From assembly GCF_016864555.1 (NCBI RefSeq), contig NZ_CP044011.1, forward strand, positions 3,739,501 through 3,803,500: DNA of 64,000 bases. Reading direction: 5' to 3'. Position 1 is the first letter of the stretch, and each line of letters begins with the position of its first letter. Below, one piece after another: positions 55,726 through 63,507 of the stretch. The notes beneath the pieces were generated by a model. That model had not been told where the DNA came from. It did no database searches and worked only from the letters and a program-made list of their open reading frames with translations. Source of the stretch: Sinorhizobium sp. BG8 (lineage in GTDB: Bacteria > Pseudomonadota > Alphaproteobacteria > Rhizobiales > Rhizobiaceae). The translations under genes and the position numbers were made by a program.

Positions 55726-56045
55726 TGATCGAAGTTATCGACCCGGACACCTGTACCGATTGCAATCTCTGCGTTCAGGTCTGCCCGACCAATGTCTTCG
55801 AAGCCGTTCCCGAAGGTCCGCCCCGCATCGCGCGGCAGGAGTCCTGCCAGACCTGCTTCATGTGCGAACTCTATTGCCCGGTCGATGCGATGTACGTCGA
55901 ACCGGATGCCGAGCGGGTTCATCACGTCCACGTCGAGGACGTCCGCGCAAAGGGATTTTTCGGCAGTTATCGCAAGGCGATAGGCTGGCACAAGGACACC
56001 CGCCATCGTCGACATATCGACGATCATTTCCGGCTTCCGCAGTGA
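55725..56045 (+). CDS. 2[4Fe-4S] ferredoxin-type subunit, AprB-like
   Basis: A 106-residue ferredoxin. Two complete CxxCxxCxxxCP motifs start at Cys10 (CTDCNLCVQVCP) and Cys41 (CQTCFMCELYCP), enough for two [4Fe-4S] clusters. A basic C-terminal extension of about 45 residues (SYRKAIGWHKDTRHRRH) could dock on the flavoprotein. The gene starts within the stop codon of the flavoprotein gene (TAATG), so the two are made as a complex. Confidence 0.92.
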   Translation: MIEVIDPDTCTDCNLCVQVCPTNVFEAVPEGPPRIARQESCQTCFMCELYCPVDAMYVEPDAERVHHVHVEDVRAKGFFGSYRKAIGWHKDTRHRRHIDDHFRLPQ

Positions 56046-56142
56046 AGCCAGGTGAACGTGTTGTCTCCTCGCAGGGCAGTGACCGACTGACGTGGCATAT
56101 GCAAACCACTCCGGCCCCTCCCCATAGGTACCGTTCGACATT

Positions 56143-57144
56143 TCAGGCAGCGCTGGCGCGCAGGCGAGCGGGCGTCGCGTCATGAATGCGGTTCCACGCC
56201 CTTCGGAACTGGCGCGTCGAGGAAAAGCCGGCGCGTTCGGCGACACTGTCCATGTCGAGCCTTGAACCGACGACAAGTTCCCGCGCGAAGGCTACACGCA
56301 TGCGGTTCACATAGTCGGTAACGCTCATCCCGACATGCTCGTTGAACAGTCGTGAAAGGTTGCGCGGGCTGGTCGACGTAACCGTCGCAAGGGATGCAAG
56401 CGACCAGCTGCGGGCCGGCTCTGCCGCAACGGCATCCTGCGCCCGATGAATGGCGGGATGAATGTGGTTCCGCCCTTCAAGCCAGGGCGAGAGCTGAGGA
56501 TCCGCTCCCGCCCTGCGGAGATAAAGGACCAGGTTGCGTGCGACGGCCAACGCTGTGGCATGACCTGCCTCCCGCGTGACGATTGCAAGCATGAGATCAA
56601 TGCCGGCAGTCACACCGGCACTGGTCAGCCGTTCCCGATCCTCCACGTAAAGACGGTTGTCACGTACGTTCGCCGTCGGCGCTAGCCGGGCAAGCGCTGA
56701 AAGCATCGAATGATGTGTCGTGCACTCATAACCTTCGAGCAGGCCCGCGCGGGCAGCAAGCAGTGCGCCCGAGCAGATTGTCGCAATCCGGATCCCCGAG
56801 CGGATACTCCGCTGCAGCCAGTCGACGATCTCTGCTTCGAGCGGCGCATCCGTATCCCGCGCATCGGCTACCGTCCCGAGCGGCTGGTCGACGGCGCCGG
56901 AGACGACGACCAGCGCGCCGTCCGGCAGCCGTGCGGGAAGCGGGACGACACCCGTCAGCCCGAGGCCGACGGAACTCAGGACATCCGACGATGGTCCGAC
57001 ATAGGTCACCTGAAAATGAACGGCCGCCTGTTCCATGTTCGCCCGACGCAGAACTTCCATCGGGCCTGCGATATCCAGCAGCAGGGCACGTGGAGGAACG
57101 ACGAGAAAGACGGGAACCTGTCTCGGCCGGATGTCCATGATCAT
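56143..57144 (-). CDS. GlxA-type regulator: DJ-1/PfpI domain plus AraC helix-turn-helix
   Basis: A 333-residue regulator. The N-terminal amidotransferase-like DJ-1/PfpI domain (about 10-190) has the nucleophile elbow TICSGALLAARAGLL. The C-terminal AraC domain (about 230-330) has two helix-turn-helices (SLASLATVTSTSPRNLSRLF and MDSVAERAGFSSTRQFRRAW). Its start overlaps the stop of the isochorismatase-like gene, so the pair forms an operon, a frequent arrangement. It may regulate that gene and nearby nitrogen or carbon genes. Confidence 0.93.
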   Translation of the reverse strand: MIMDIRPRQVPVFLVVPPRALLLDIAGPMEVLRRANMEQAAVHFQVTYVGPSSDVLSSVGLGLTGVVPLPARLPDGALVVVSGAVDQPLGTVADARDTDAPLEAEIVDWLQRSIRSGIRIATICSGALLAARAGLLEGYECTTHHSMLSALARLAPTANVRDNRLYVEDRERLTSAGVTAGIDLMLAIVTREAGHATALAVARNLVLYLRRAGADPQLSPWLEGRNHIHPAIHRAQDAVAAEPARSWSLASLATVTSTSPRNLSRLFNEHVGMSVTDYVNRMRVAFARELVVGSRLDMDSVAERAGFSSTRQFRRAWNRIHDATPARLRASAA

Positions 57145-57704
57145 GCGGCAGCCGCCTCAGGTGCGCCCGCAAGCGCCTGCTCGACGGTTGCGATGCGGGC
57201 AAATCGTCCCGCCAGAACCAGTTCCGTGCGGGCACGGATTTCCGCAGCGCTCCATTCCCGTCCGGATGCATCGACCATCGGGAATGTCAGCGTCGCCTCC
57301 CCGACATAGTCGACGGCATAACCCAGATCGGACGCGTGCCGCGTCGTGGTTTCACAGCACTGCTCGGTGCGAATGCCCGAAACGATGACACGACGGATAC
57401 CGTGCTCGGTGAGCCATACTTCCAGACCGCTGCCGACGAGCGCACTGTGGCGCCGCTTGCGGAACATCGCGTCCGGTTCGATCCGCAGTGGCGCGAGCGT
57501 CCTGACCAGCCCTGACGCCTCGCTGAAGATACCGCTGTCGTCGATGTGAAAGATCTGGATCACGGGGATGCCAGCTGCCCGTGCGCCATCGATGAGGGCC
57601 TGCTGGCGGGAGACGTAGAGCCCAAGTCCCTCTTCGCTGAAATAGGAGCGGTGGCGGAACGATTCCTGCGCGTCGATAACAAGAAGTGCGGTTGTCTCGG
57701 ACAT
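57141..57704 (-). CDS. Isochorismatase-like cysteine hydrolase
   Basis: A 187-residue hydrolase of the isochorismatase/nicotinamidase fold. The Asp-Lys-Cys triad is recognisable: Asp in LLVIDAQESF, the basic residue in MFRKRRHSAL and Cys in RTEQCCETTTRHA. Members hydrolyse amides, ureas or carbamates, so the exact substrate is open. The frame is longer, but ATG 57704 has GGAG nine bases upstream and begins the fold directly. It is coupled to the GlxA-type regulator gene. Confidence 0.9.
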   Translation of the reverse strand: MSETTALLVIDAQESFRHRSYFSEEGLGLYVSRQQALIDGARAAGIPVIQIFHIDDSGIFSEASGLVRTLAPLRIEPDAMFRKRRHSALVGSGLEVWLTEHGIRRVIVSGIRTEQCCETTTRHASDLGYAVDYVGEATLTFPMVDASGREWSAAEIRARTELVLAGRFARIATVEQALAGAPEAAAA

Positions 57705-57830
57705 TTCGGTTTCTCCATTTCGGTTGATGGAGAAAACTCTACCTGAGCAAAGGCAATCGGTAAGACCCGTCCGGGACGAATTCAGGACAAAGCGCGCCAA
57801 CGGCACTACACCCTGCGACCACTCCGTCCT

Positions 57831-58019
57831 TCAAGCCGCAAGTGGCTGGCTCGACGATAAATGGGACTGGACCGCGCCATTCAACTGGCCAAGCGTCGGA
57901 AACTGGCGCTGATCGAGATCGAAGACGTTGAACTTGACCGCAATGAAGCGCAGCTGACCTTCCTCGGTCACCGCTATCCCCACGGGTACACCCGCATATT
58001 CAATAACTTGCTTGCTCAT
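57831..58019 (-). CDS. Small conserved-looking hypothetical protein, 62 aa
   Basis: A 62-residue soluble protein (MSKQVIEYAGVPVGIAVTEE, then GQLRFIAVKFNVFDLDQRQF). The beta-strand pattern VPVGIAV, RFIAVKF, VFDL is protein-like, and I recall similar small unannotated rhizobial proteins. Its ATG overlaps the stop of the preceding tiny ORF (ATGA), strong evidence for translational coupling. It lies 127 bases before the isochorismatase start on the same strand. No function can be assigned. Confidence 0.6.
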   Translation of the reverse strand: MSKQVIEYAGVPVGIAVTEEGQLRFIAVKFNVFDLDQRQFPTLGQLNGAVQSHLSSSQPLAA

Positions 58020-58171
58020 AACCTTGCACTACCCTGGCTCGATTGCCGAAAACTTGACCTGAGGTCACTGCGTGTGACCAGCGGGTCACCCTCAACGCAG
58101 AGCAAGTCACGACACGAAAGTCGCAGGGCGCGTTCGATATCGACCATCGTGGTCAAAGCGGAATTCATCAT
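58016..58171 (-). CDS. Tiny ORF, 51 aa, coupled to the 62-aa protein gene
   Basis: A 51-residue ORF starting at tandem ATGs (MMNSALTTMVDIERALRL) with GGAG eight bases upstream, and ending in an ATGA overlap with the next ORF. Both signals argue for real translation. Two cysteines occur in LRLSCRDLLCVEGD. AT-rich sequence with an AATCTATAAATT core lies about 30 bases upstream. It may be a leader peptide or a small partner protein. Confidence 0.45.
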   Translation of the reverse strand: MMNSALTTMVDIERALRLSCRDLLCVEGDPLVTRSDLRSSFRQSSQGSARL

Positions 58172-58408
58172 TCTGTTTGCTCCTTCCGGTCGAGCCAATA
58201 ATCTATAAATTATGTGTACTATTATTCACTGATGCGCTCAAGCGAAATGGCGCGCACCGAAGAAGAAAAATCTAATTTTCTCCATGACGGACTATTTTAT
58301 AGGAAGATATTTTCGCCATCGCCGCGCCACCGCAGCTTTTGTCGCGGCCTAGTCCGATGTTTGAGGTGCCCTGCTAGCGGCCAAGTCCTGCGTCCATCGA
58401 CGATACGT

Positions 58409-59458
58409 TCATCTGTGCTCTTTCAGATAGCGAAACGTCAGTGCCGAGCCGGCAACGACCACCAGCACCCGCACGATATGATGCAGGACGACGAAAGGCA
58501 CTTCGATGCCGAGCGACAGAGCCATGATGCTCATCTCCGCAACACCGCCTGGCGAATATGCCAGCACGAGTGCAATGAAGCGGTCGCCGGTGAAATAGGC
58601 GAGCAGCCCCGCAAAGCCCAACGAGATGCAAAGCAGCACGAGAGTGGATCCGGTCGAGAGACCGACAACCCTCAGAATCTCCTTGGGTGACGCCATCGCG
58701 AAACGGCAGCCGACCGTAGCTCCAATCACCACCTGAGCGGCCGCAAGCGCCGCACTCGGCATCTCGAAGTCCGCAACGCCGGTGACATGTAGAAGGGCGC
58801 TCACCGCCATCGGCCCCATGAGAAAGCGGGCGGGAAAGCGCAGCAGGGTGCCTGCTCCAATGCCAACAGCAATGGCCGCGGCGAACCACCAAAGATCAGC
58901 CAGATCAACGGTGGACAAGGGCACATGGCTGCTCCCGGACCGGCTGACGGCAACTCCCGTGAACAGCTGGATCAGGAACGGCAGGCAAAGGACGACGAGG
59001 AAGATTCGCGACGCATGGATGAGTGCAATGGTCTTCTCGTCGCCACCCCGCTCGGCACCCAGGGTCACCATTTCGACCAGGCCACCCGGCATCGCTGAGA
59101 AAAACGCGGTCGGGTGGTCCAGTCCTGCGACGAGACGGAAGTAGCAGTAGACCGTTGCGCCGGCCGCCACGATGAAGACGATGAGCCCGGAAAGAGACAG
59201 AAGCCATAAGCCCACGTGTTCGAACACTGCGGGCGAGAAGGATGTTCCGAGCATCGCTCCGATCAGGGCCGTCATCGGCGGCCTGGCAAGGCGAGGCATC
59301 GCGAGTGGCAGGCGGACAAGCGCACCAAGGCCCGTTGCAATCATCGCACCAAGGAGCCAGGCGAGCGGCATATGGAAATGCCACATCACCCAGCCGCCAA
59401 CAGAGGCAATCGACAGGGTCAGGACAAAGCGTGCGATCGCAGCAGGCTTGCTACGCAT
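58409..59458 (-). CDS. AbrB-family membrane protein (putative transporter)
   Basis: A 349-residue inner-membrane protein with ten to eleven helices in two homologous halves. The duplicated motif is visible as GWVMWHFHMPLAWLLGAMIA / FFSAMPGGLVEMVTLG in the first half and LLRFPARFLMGPMAVSALLH / LVLAYSPGGVAEMSIMAL in the second. The family was once annotated as putative ammonia monooxygenase and is now regarded as a likely small-molecule transporter. It is the last gene of the tctA-to-abrB operon, two bases after the ABM gene. Confidence 0.88.
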   Translation of the reverse strand: MRSKPAAIARFVLTLSIASVGGWVMWHFHMPLAWLLGAMIATGLGALVRLPLAMPRLARPPMTALIGAMLGTSFSPAVFEHVGLWLLSLSGLIVFIVAAGATVYCYFRLVAGLDHPTAFFSAMPGGLVEMVTLGAERGGDEKTIALIHASRIFLVVLCLPFLIQLFTGVAVSRSGSSHVPLSTVDLADLWWFAAAIAVGIGAGTLLRFPARFLMGPMAVSALLHVTGVADFEMPSAALAAAQVVIGATVGCRFAMASPKEILRVVGLSTGSTLVLLCISLGFAGLLAYFTGDRFIALVLAYSPGGVAEMSIMALSLGIEVPFVVLHHIVRVLVVVAGSALTFRYLKEHR

Positions 59459-59460
59459 GA

Positions 59461-59760
59461 TCAGCCATAAGAAGCGACGCCTTGCGAATGGGTGACGCGC
59501 GGAGCGCCATCAAAGAAAGGACCTACGAGCTCCCGCCACTCCTGGAAATCGTCGGAATTGCGGAAGTCGACCATGTGATCGTCCACCGTCTCCCATTTCA
59601 CCACGAGGCGATAGACCGTCGGGTTCTCGACGACCCGGTGCAGCGACAGGCCATGGCATCCCTTGGCGCGGAGGAACAGGGGAGCAGCCTTTTCGACACC
59701 CTCCTCGAACGCCGGTTCGCTGCCCGCCTTCACCGTGATCTCTGCGACTTCGAGGATCAT
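59461..59760 (-). CDS. Antibiotic-biosynthesis-monooxygenase (ABM) domain protein
   Basis: A 99-residue dimeric alpha-beta barrel protein of the ABM/YgiN group (MILEVAEITVKAGSEPAFEE, with the LHRVVENPTVYRLVVKWET strand pair). These small cofactorless proteins act as quinone or polyketide monooxygenases or simple isomerases. ATG at 59760 overlaps the cupin stop codon (ATGA), which fixes the start despite a longer open frame. Confidence 0.87.
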   Translation of the reverse strand: MILEVAEITVKAGSEPAFEEGVEKAAPLFLRAKGCHGLSLHRVVENPTVYRLVVKWETVDDHMVDFRNSDDFQEWRELVGPFFDGAPRVTHSQGVASYG

Positions 59761-60194
59761 TGGCCCACCCCGACCTGGTGGCCATGTTCGGCATCGATCG
59801 CGCGCTCCTCCCCTGTCGCGATCATCGTGCGCGTGGCATCGATCGAGGCGTAGATCCAGAAAATGCGCATTGGTTCCGTCTGCGAGGCATTGATGAAGCG
59901 ATGCGGCACGTTCGCAGGAATCCACGTCGTGTCGTTGGTATCGAGATGATGCCGGACGCCATCGATCTCGGCGATCGCCTGGCCCTCAATGACCATAACG
60001 CTCTCTTCGCAATTGTGCTTGTGCAGGCCGATCGCGGCACCGGGGTCGAATGCAGTGATGCCGTTGATCATGCTGGTCGAGCCGCACTTGCGGGTGACGA
60101 GCGGGGTCGTGCGCGCGCCACCGCCGCGGTCGTTCGTCTTGAGTTCACGCGGACGGAGTATCGCCGGCTGGGCAGTTGAGGTCATGATCTTCAT
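59757..60194 (-). CDS. Cupin-domain protein
   Basis: A 145-residue single-domain cupin. Metal ligands are visible in motif 1 (GLHKHNCEESVMVIEGQAIA, His-x-His-x-x-x-Glu pattern) and motif 2 (IPANVPHRFIN). It may be a dioxygenase, isomerase or sugar-acid binding protein. It starts three bases after the aldehyde dehydrogenase gene, with ATG 60194 or the in-frame ATG 60185 as start. Confidence 0.88.
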   Translation of the reverse strand: MKIMTSTAQPAILRPRELKTNDRGGGARTTPLVTRKCGSTSMINGITAFDPGAAIGLHKHNCEESVMVIEGQAIAEIDGVRHHLDTNDTTWIPANVPHRFINASQTEPMRIFWIYASIDATRTMIATGEERAIDAEHGHQVGVGQ

Positions 60195-60197
60195 TCC

Positions 60198-61568
60198 TTA
60201 CTTTGCGGGACCGATCCAGATGGTCTTGATGTTCACAAATTCGCGGATGCCGTAGACGCCGAGCTCGCGGCCGTACCCGGAACGCTTGATTCCACCGAAG
60301 GGATAGCGGGGATCGGAAGCCACCATACCGTTGATAAAGACCGCGCCTGCGTCAAGTTGTCGGGCAAGTTCACGGGCACGCGTCACGTCTTTGCTCCAGA
60401 TCGCCGACCCGAGACCGAATTCCGTCTGATTGGCGAGGCGGATCGCCTCTTCAGCATTCTTAACCCGGATGATGGCCGCCACCGGCCCGAAGGTTTCTTC
60501 GCAAAATGCAGTCATCCCGGGCGTCACACGGTCGAGAACGGTCGGTGGATAGTAGAAACCGTCGCCCTCGAGCGGCCTGCCGCCCATCTTCAGCACCGCG
60601 CCGGCGGCAACAGTCTTTTCCACCTGGGCGTGAAGACCGCTCATCAGGTTGGCGCGCGCCATCGGACCAATGTTGGTATCGCGCTGCATGGGATCGCCGA
60701 TCTTCAGTTTCGCCACACCGGCGCAGAACAGTTCGACGAAGCGATCCGCGATACTCTCCTCGACGATGAAGCGCTTGGCGTTAACGCACGACTGGCCGAC
60801 ATTGATGTAGCGCGCCTTGACCGCGACCGATGCCGCTTCCTCGAGGTCCGCATCGGCAAGGACGATGAACGGGTCCGAACCGCCGAGCTCGAGCACCTGC
60901 TTCTTCAGCGCCTTTCCTGCCTGTGCGGCAACGATCGCGCCGACCTCCGTCGAGCCGGTCAGCGTGACGGCAGCAATGCGGTCGTCGTCGATCAGGCCCG
61001 CCACCTTCTGCGGCTCGATCAGCAGCGTGCGGAAAAGCCCTGCCGGGCACCCCGCCTCCGCCATCACCTCTTCGATCGCCAGCGCACATTGCGGCACGTT
61101 GTTGGCATGCTTCAGGATTGCCCCGTTGCCGGCGGCGAAGGTGGGTGCGGCAAAGCGGAAGAACTGCCAGAACGGATAGTTCCAGGGCATGATGGCAAGC
61201 ACGACGCCGAGCGGATCGAAAGCCACGATACTTTCGGAGGCATTGGATCGCACCGGTTCGTCGGCAAGATATTGCGGGGCGTGCTCCGCGTAGAAGTCAC
61301 AGTTGTAGGCGCACTTCTCGATTTCGCCCTCGGCCTCGACGATCGGTTTTCCCATCTCGAGCGTGATCATCTGCGCATAGCGCGCCTTGTTGGCGCGAAG
61401 AACCTTCGCCATTGCGTGCAGAAGGCGGACGCGTTCATTGACGGAAACCTTCCGCCAGGTCTTCTGCGCCTCTGCTGCGGCGGAAAGCGCAGCTTCGACA
61501 AAGGCGTCGTCGTGGAGTTCGTAGCGCGCCAGTTCGCTTCCGTCCGTGGGATTGATCGCCGTTATCAT
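60198..61568 (-). CDS. NAD(P)-dependent aldehyde dehydrogenase (Sad/YneI-like)
   Basis: A 456-residue aldehyde dehydrogenase closest by eye to the Sad/YneI succinate-semialdehyde type. The catalytic cysteine is Cys261 (VGQSCVNAKRF) and the base glutamate is in LELGGSDP, about 34 residues earlier. The cofactor segments IMPWNYPFWQFF and LTGSTEVGAIV are intact. In this operon a tartronate- or malonate-semialdehyde-like compound is a possible substrate. It overlaps the hydroxypyruvate isomerase gene by four bases. Confidence 0.91.
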   Translation of the reverse strand: MITAINPTDGSELARYELHDDAFVEAALSAAAEAQKTWRKVSVNERVRLLHAMAKVLRANKARYAQMITLEMGKPIVEAEGEIEKCAYNCDFYAEHAPQYLADEPVRSNASESIVAFDPLGVVLAIMPWNYPFWQFFRFAAPTFAAGNGAILKHANNVPQCALAIEEVMAEAGCPAGLFRTLLIEPQKVAGLIDDDRIAAVTLTGSTEVGAIVAAQAGKALKKQVLELGGSDPFIVLADADLEEAASVAVKARYINVGQSCVNAKRFIVEESIADRFVELFCAGVAKLKIGDPMQRDTNIGPMARANLMSGLHAQVEKTVAAGAVLKMGGRPLEGDGFYYPPTVLDRVTPGMTAFCEETFGPVAAIIRVKNAEEAIRLANQTEFGLGSAIWSKDVTRARELARQLDAGAVFINGMVASDPRYPFGGIKRSGYGRELGVYGIREFVNIKTIWIGPAK

Positions 61569-62395
61569 GCTGGCCTCCTGTCTTGCCGTTCCTGCCTGGC
61601 ATTCGTTGCCATGAATTGCTTCCAGCGCGGCAGGAAGGCGGCGCTGTCGATCGTGGTTTTCGATGGGATGTATTCGAAGCCGATTGCGCCCTCGTAGGCG
61701 TGGGACTGCAGGACCGCGAGCAGCGGTTCGAAGGCGATCGTCCCGGTTCCCGGCTCATGCCTGCCGGGATGGTCGGCGATATGGATGTGGCCGATCCTGT
61801 GATGGTTCGCGGCAATCCAGCCTTCGAGCGCAACACCGTTCGCCCGCGCGTGATAGGTATCGACGAGAAGCGCGACATTGCCCGGCCCGTACAGGTCCTG
61901 AATTTTTGCTGCATGATCGAGCGTCGACATCGCATAGCCCGGCACCGCCGCTTCGCTGATCGCCTCGATCAACACCTTGACCGGAGTGCCCGCCGAGCGC
62001 TCCACCGCATAGCTCAGGTTGCGGTGGTAGGTTTCAGCTATGGCGGCACCGTCCCTTGTCGAGGGAACGCCCGCCATCGGGTGCACGAAGGGGCAATCCA
62101 CCGCGACGGCATAATCCAGCGCGCGATTGAATTCTTCCTGGAAGTCCGCTTCCCGTCCCGGAAGCGCTGCGAGCCCCTTCTCGCCCTTGTCGGCATTGCC
62201 GACGGCACCGGCAATCTGCGAGATCGCAAGTCCGAAACGCTCGAGTTCCGCCCGCATGTCCGCGGCCGAAATCTCAAACGGCTGCGGATGCTCGATCGCG
62301 GTGAACCCGGCCTCCGCCGCCGCTGCAATCCTTTCGAACAGCGGCAGTTCTTTGAACAGATAGCCAATGTGGGCTGACAGTCGGTTGGGCAGCAT
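61565..62395 (-). CDS. hyi: Hydroxypyruvate isomerase-like TIM-barrel protein
   Basis: A 276-residue sugar-phosphate isomerase/epimerase-fold protein resembling hydroxypyruvate isomerase, which interconverts hydroxypyruvate and tartronate semialdehyde. Features: AHIGYLFKELPLFERIAAAA, VKVLIEAISEAAVPGYAM with a metal-binding Glu, LLVDTYHARANG, HIHIADHPGRHEPGTG and GFEYIPS. ATG at 62395 overlaps the dehydrogenase stop (TGATG), which sets the start although the frame is open further upstream. Confidence 0.87.
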   Translation of the reverse strand: MLPNRLSAHIGYLFKELPLFERIAAAAEAGFTAIEHPQPFEISAADMRAELERFGLAISQIAGAVGNADKGEKGLAALPGREADFQEEFNRALDYAVAVDCPFVHPMAGVPSTRDGAAIAETYHRNLSYAVERSAGTPVKVLIEAISEAAVPGYAMSTLDHAAKIQDLYGPGNVALLVDTYHARANGVALEGWIAANHHRIGHIHIADHPGRHEPGTGTIAFEPLLAVLQSHAYEGAIGFEYIPSKTTIDSAAFLPRWKQFMATNARQERQDRRPA

Positions 62396-63471
62396 CAGGA
62401 GACCTCGCCTTCCGATCGGCCCTGCGGAAGCGCGATGCCGAAGCGCTCCCCTTCGTTGGTCAGGTCGGAAACTACATTTGCGGTGATTGGAACGCCCGTC
62501 TTGAGACGCTCCTCTTCCCGGCGCTGTTCCGGCTCTCCCGGCATCATGATCTCGGTGACACCTGCGGCCGCAGGAAGCGCCTTGATGCGCTCGTAGTACT
62601 CGTCCATGCGCGCTTCGAAGTTCTCGAGCGACATGAAGAGGTCGGGCTTTATCGCGAAGAACAGGTGCCCGACGTTCTGCGGCTCGCTGTGATCGAAGTA
62701 GAGGCTCTTGACGTCCCCGCCGAAATTCGCGCCCGTGAGAACGCCGGACATGAGATCCATCAGTGTTGCGAGCACAGAACCCTTCACGCCGCCGAAGGGA
62801 AGGCAAACCCCCTCGAAGGCCTTGGCGGCGTCGGTGGTCGGATTGCCCTCAATGTCGAGCGCAAGGCCCTCGGGGATGGCTTCTCCCTTCATCGCCGCAA
62901 GACGTATCTTGCCTCGGGCGATCACCGTCATCGCCATGTCCATGACGTAGGGCGCGTGTTTGCCGCCGGGAATGCCCGCCGCAATCGGACTTGCACCGAG
63001 AAACGTGGTGCGGCCGCCCCACATCGGGATGGCAGGCGACGAATTGGTAAAGATCATGGAGATGTAACCGGCTTCTATTGCCTGGAGTGCGTAGAGCGCG
63101 CCCATGCCGAAATGTGTGCTGCGGTGAACCCCGACGAGACCGATGCCGTTCTGACTGGCAAGTGAGACCGCTTCGTCCATCGCCTTGTGAGAAGCAATGA
63201 ACCCCATTCCATTGTCGCCATCGACGATGGACACGGCGCCCGCCACCTTCTCGACGCCGACGTTCGGCCGTGGATTGACGAGACCGCGCTGAAGTCGTTC
63301 GACGTACATTGGAATACGCGAAACGCCGTGTGAATCGATGCCTCGCAGGTTCGCTTTCACGAGGTCCCGGGCGATGACGGCCGCATCTGCATCCGTCATT
63401 CCTGTCCCGGTGAAGATCCTCGTCGCAAAGGCTGTGAGTTCGTCCGCAGGGAAGTATTTGAGTGTCGTCAT
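62395..63471 (-). CDS. Ldh_2-family malate/L-lactate-type dehydrogenase
   Basis: A 358-residue NAD(P)-dependent dehydrogenase of the Ldh_2 (malate/L-lactate/ureidoglycolate/sulfolactate) family, with its own fold. Signature segments: KANLRGIDSHGVSRIPMYVE, GMGFIASHKAM, HRSTHFGMGALYALQA with the catalytic His, and PFGGVKGSVLATLMDLMSG. It oxidises a 2-hydroxy acid to a 2-oxo acid. Between a tricarboxylate carrier and an isomerase it would feed the operon's 2-hydroxy acid into the pathway. Confidence 0.92.
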   Translation of the reverse strand: MTTLKYFPADELTAFATRIFTGTGMTDADAAVIARDLVKANLRGIDSHGVSRIPMYVERLQRGLVNPRPNVGVEKVAGAVSIVDGDNGMGFIASHKAMDEAVSLASQNGIGLVGVHRSTHFGMGALYALQAIEAGYISMIFTNSSPAIPMWGGRTTFLGASPIAAGIPGGKHAPYVMDMAMTVIARGKIRLAAMKGEAIPEGLALDIEGNPTTDAAKAFEGVCLPFGGVKGSVLATLMDLMSGVLTGANFGGDVKSLYFDHSEPQNVGHLFFAIKPDLFMSLENFEARMDEYYERIKALPAAAGVTEIMMPGEPEQRREEERLKTGVPITANVVSDLTNEGERFGIALPQGRSEGEVS

Positions 63472-63507
63472 GGCGAGCTTCCTGTGCTGATGGCTGGCGA
63501 TGTTCGC

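Noticed and set aside
58214-58690. Plus-strand ORF beginning MRSSEMARTEEEK
   Set aside because: Its first 60 codons lie in an AT-rich gap and the rest is antisense to the AbrB gene; no ribosome binding site or family.
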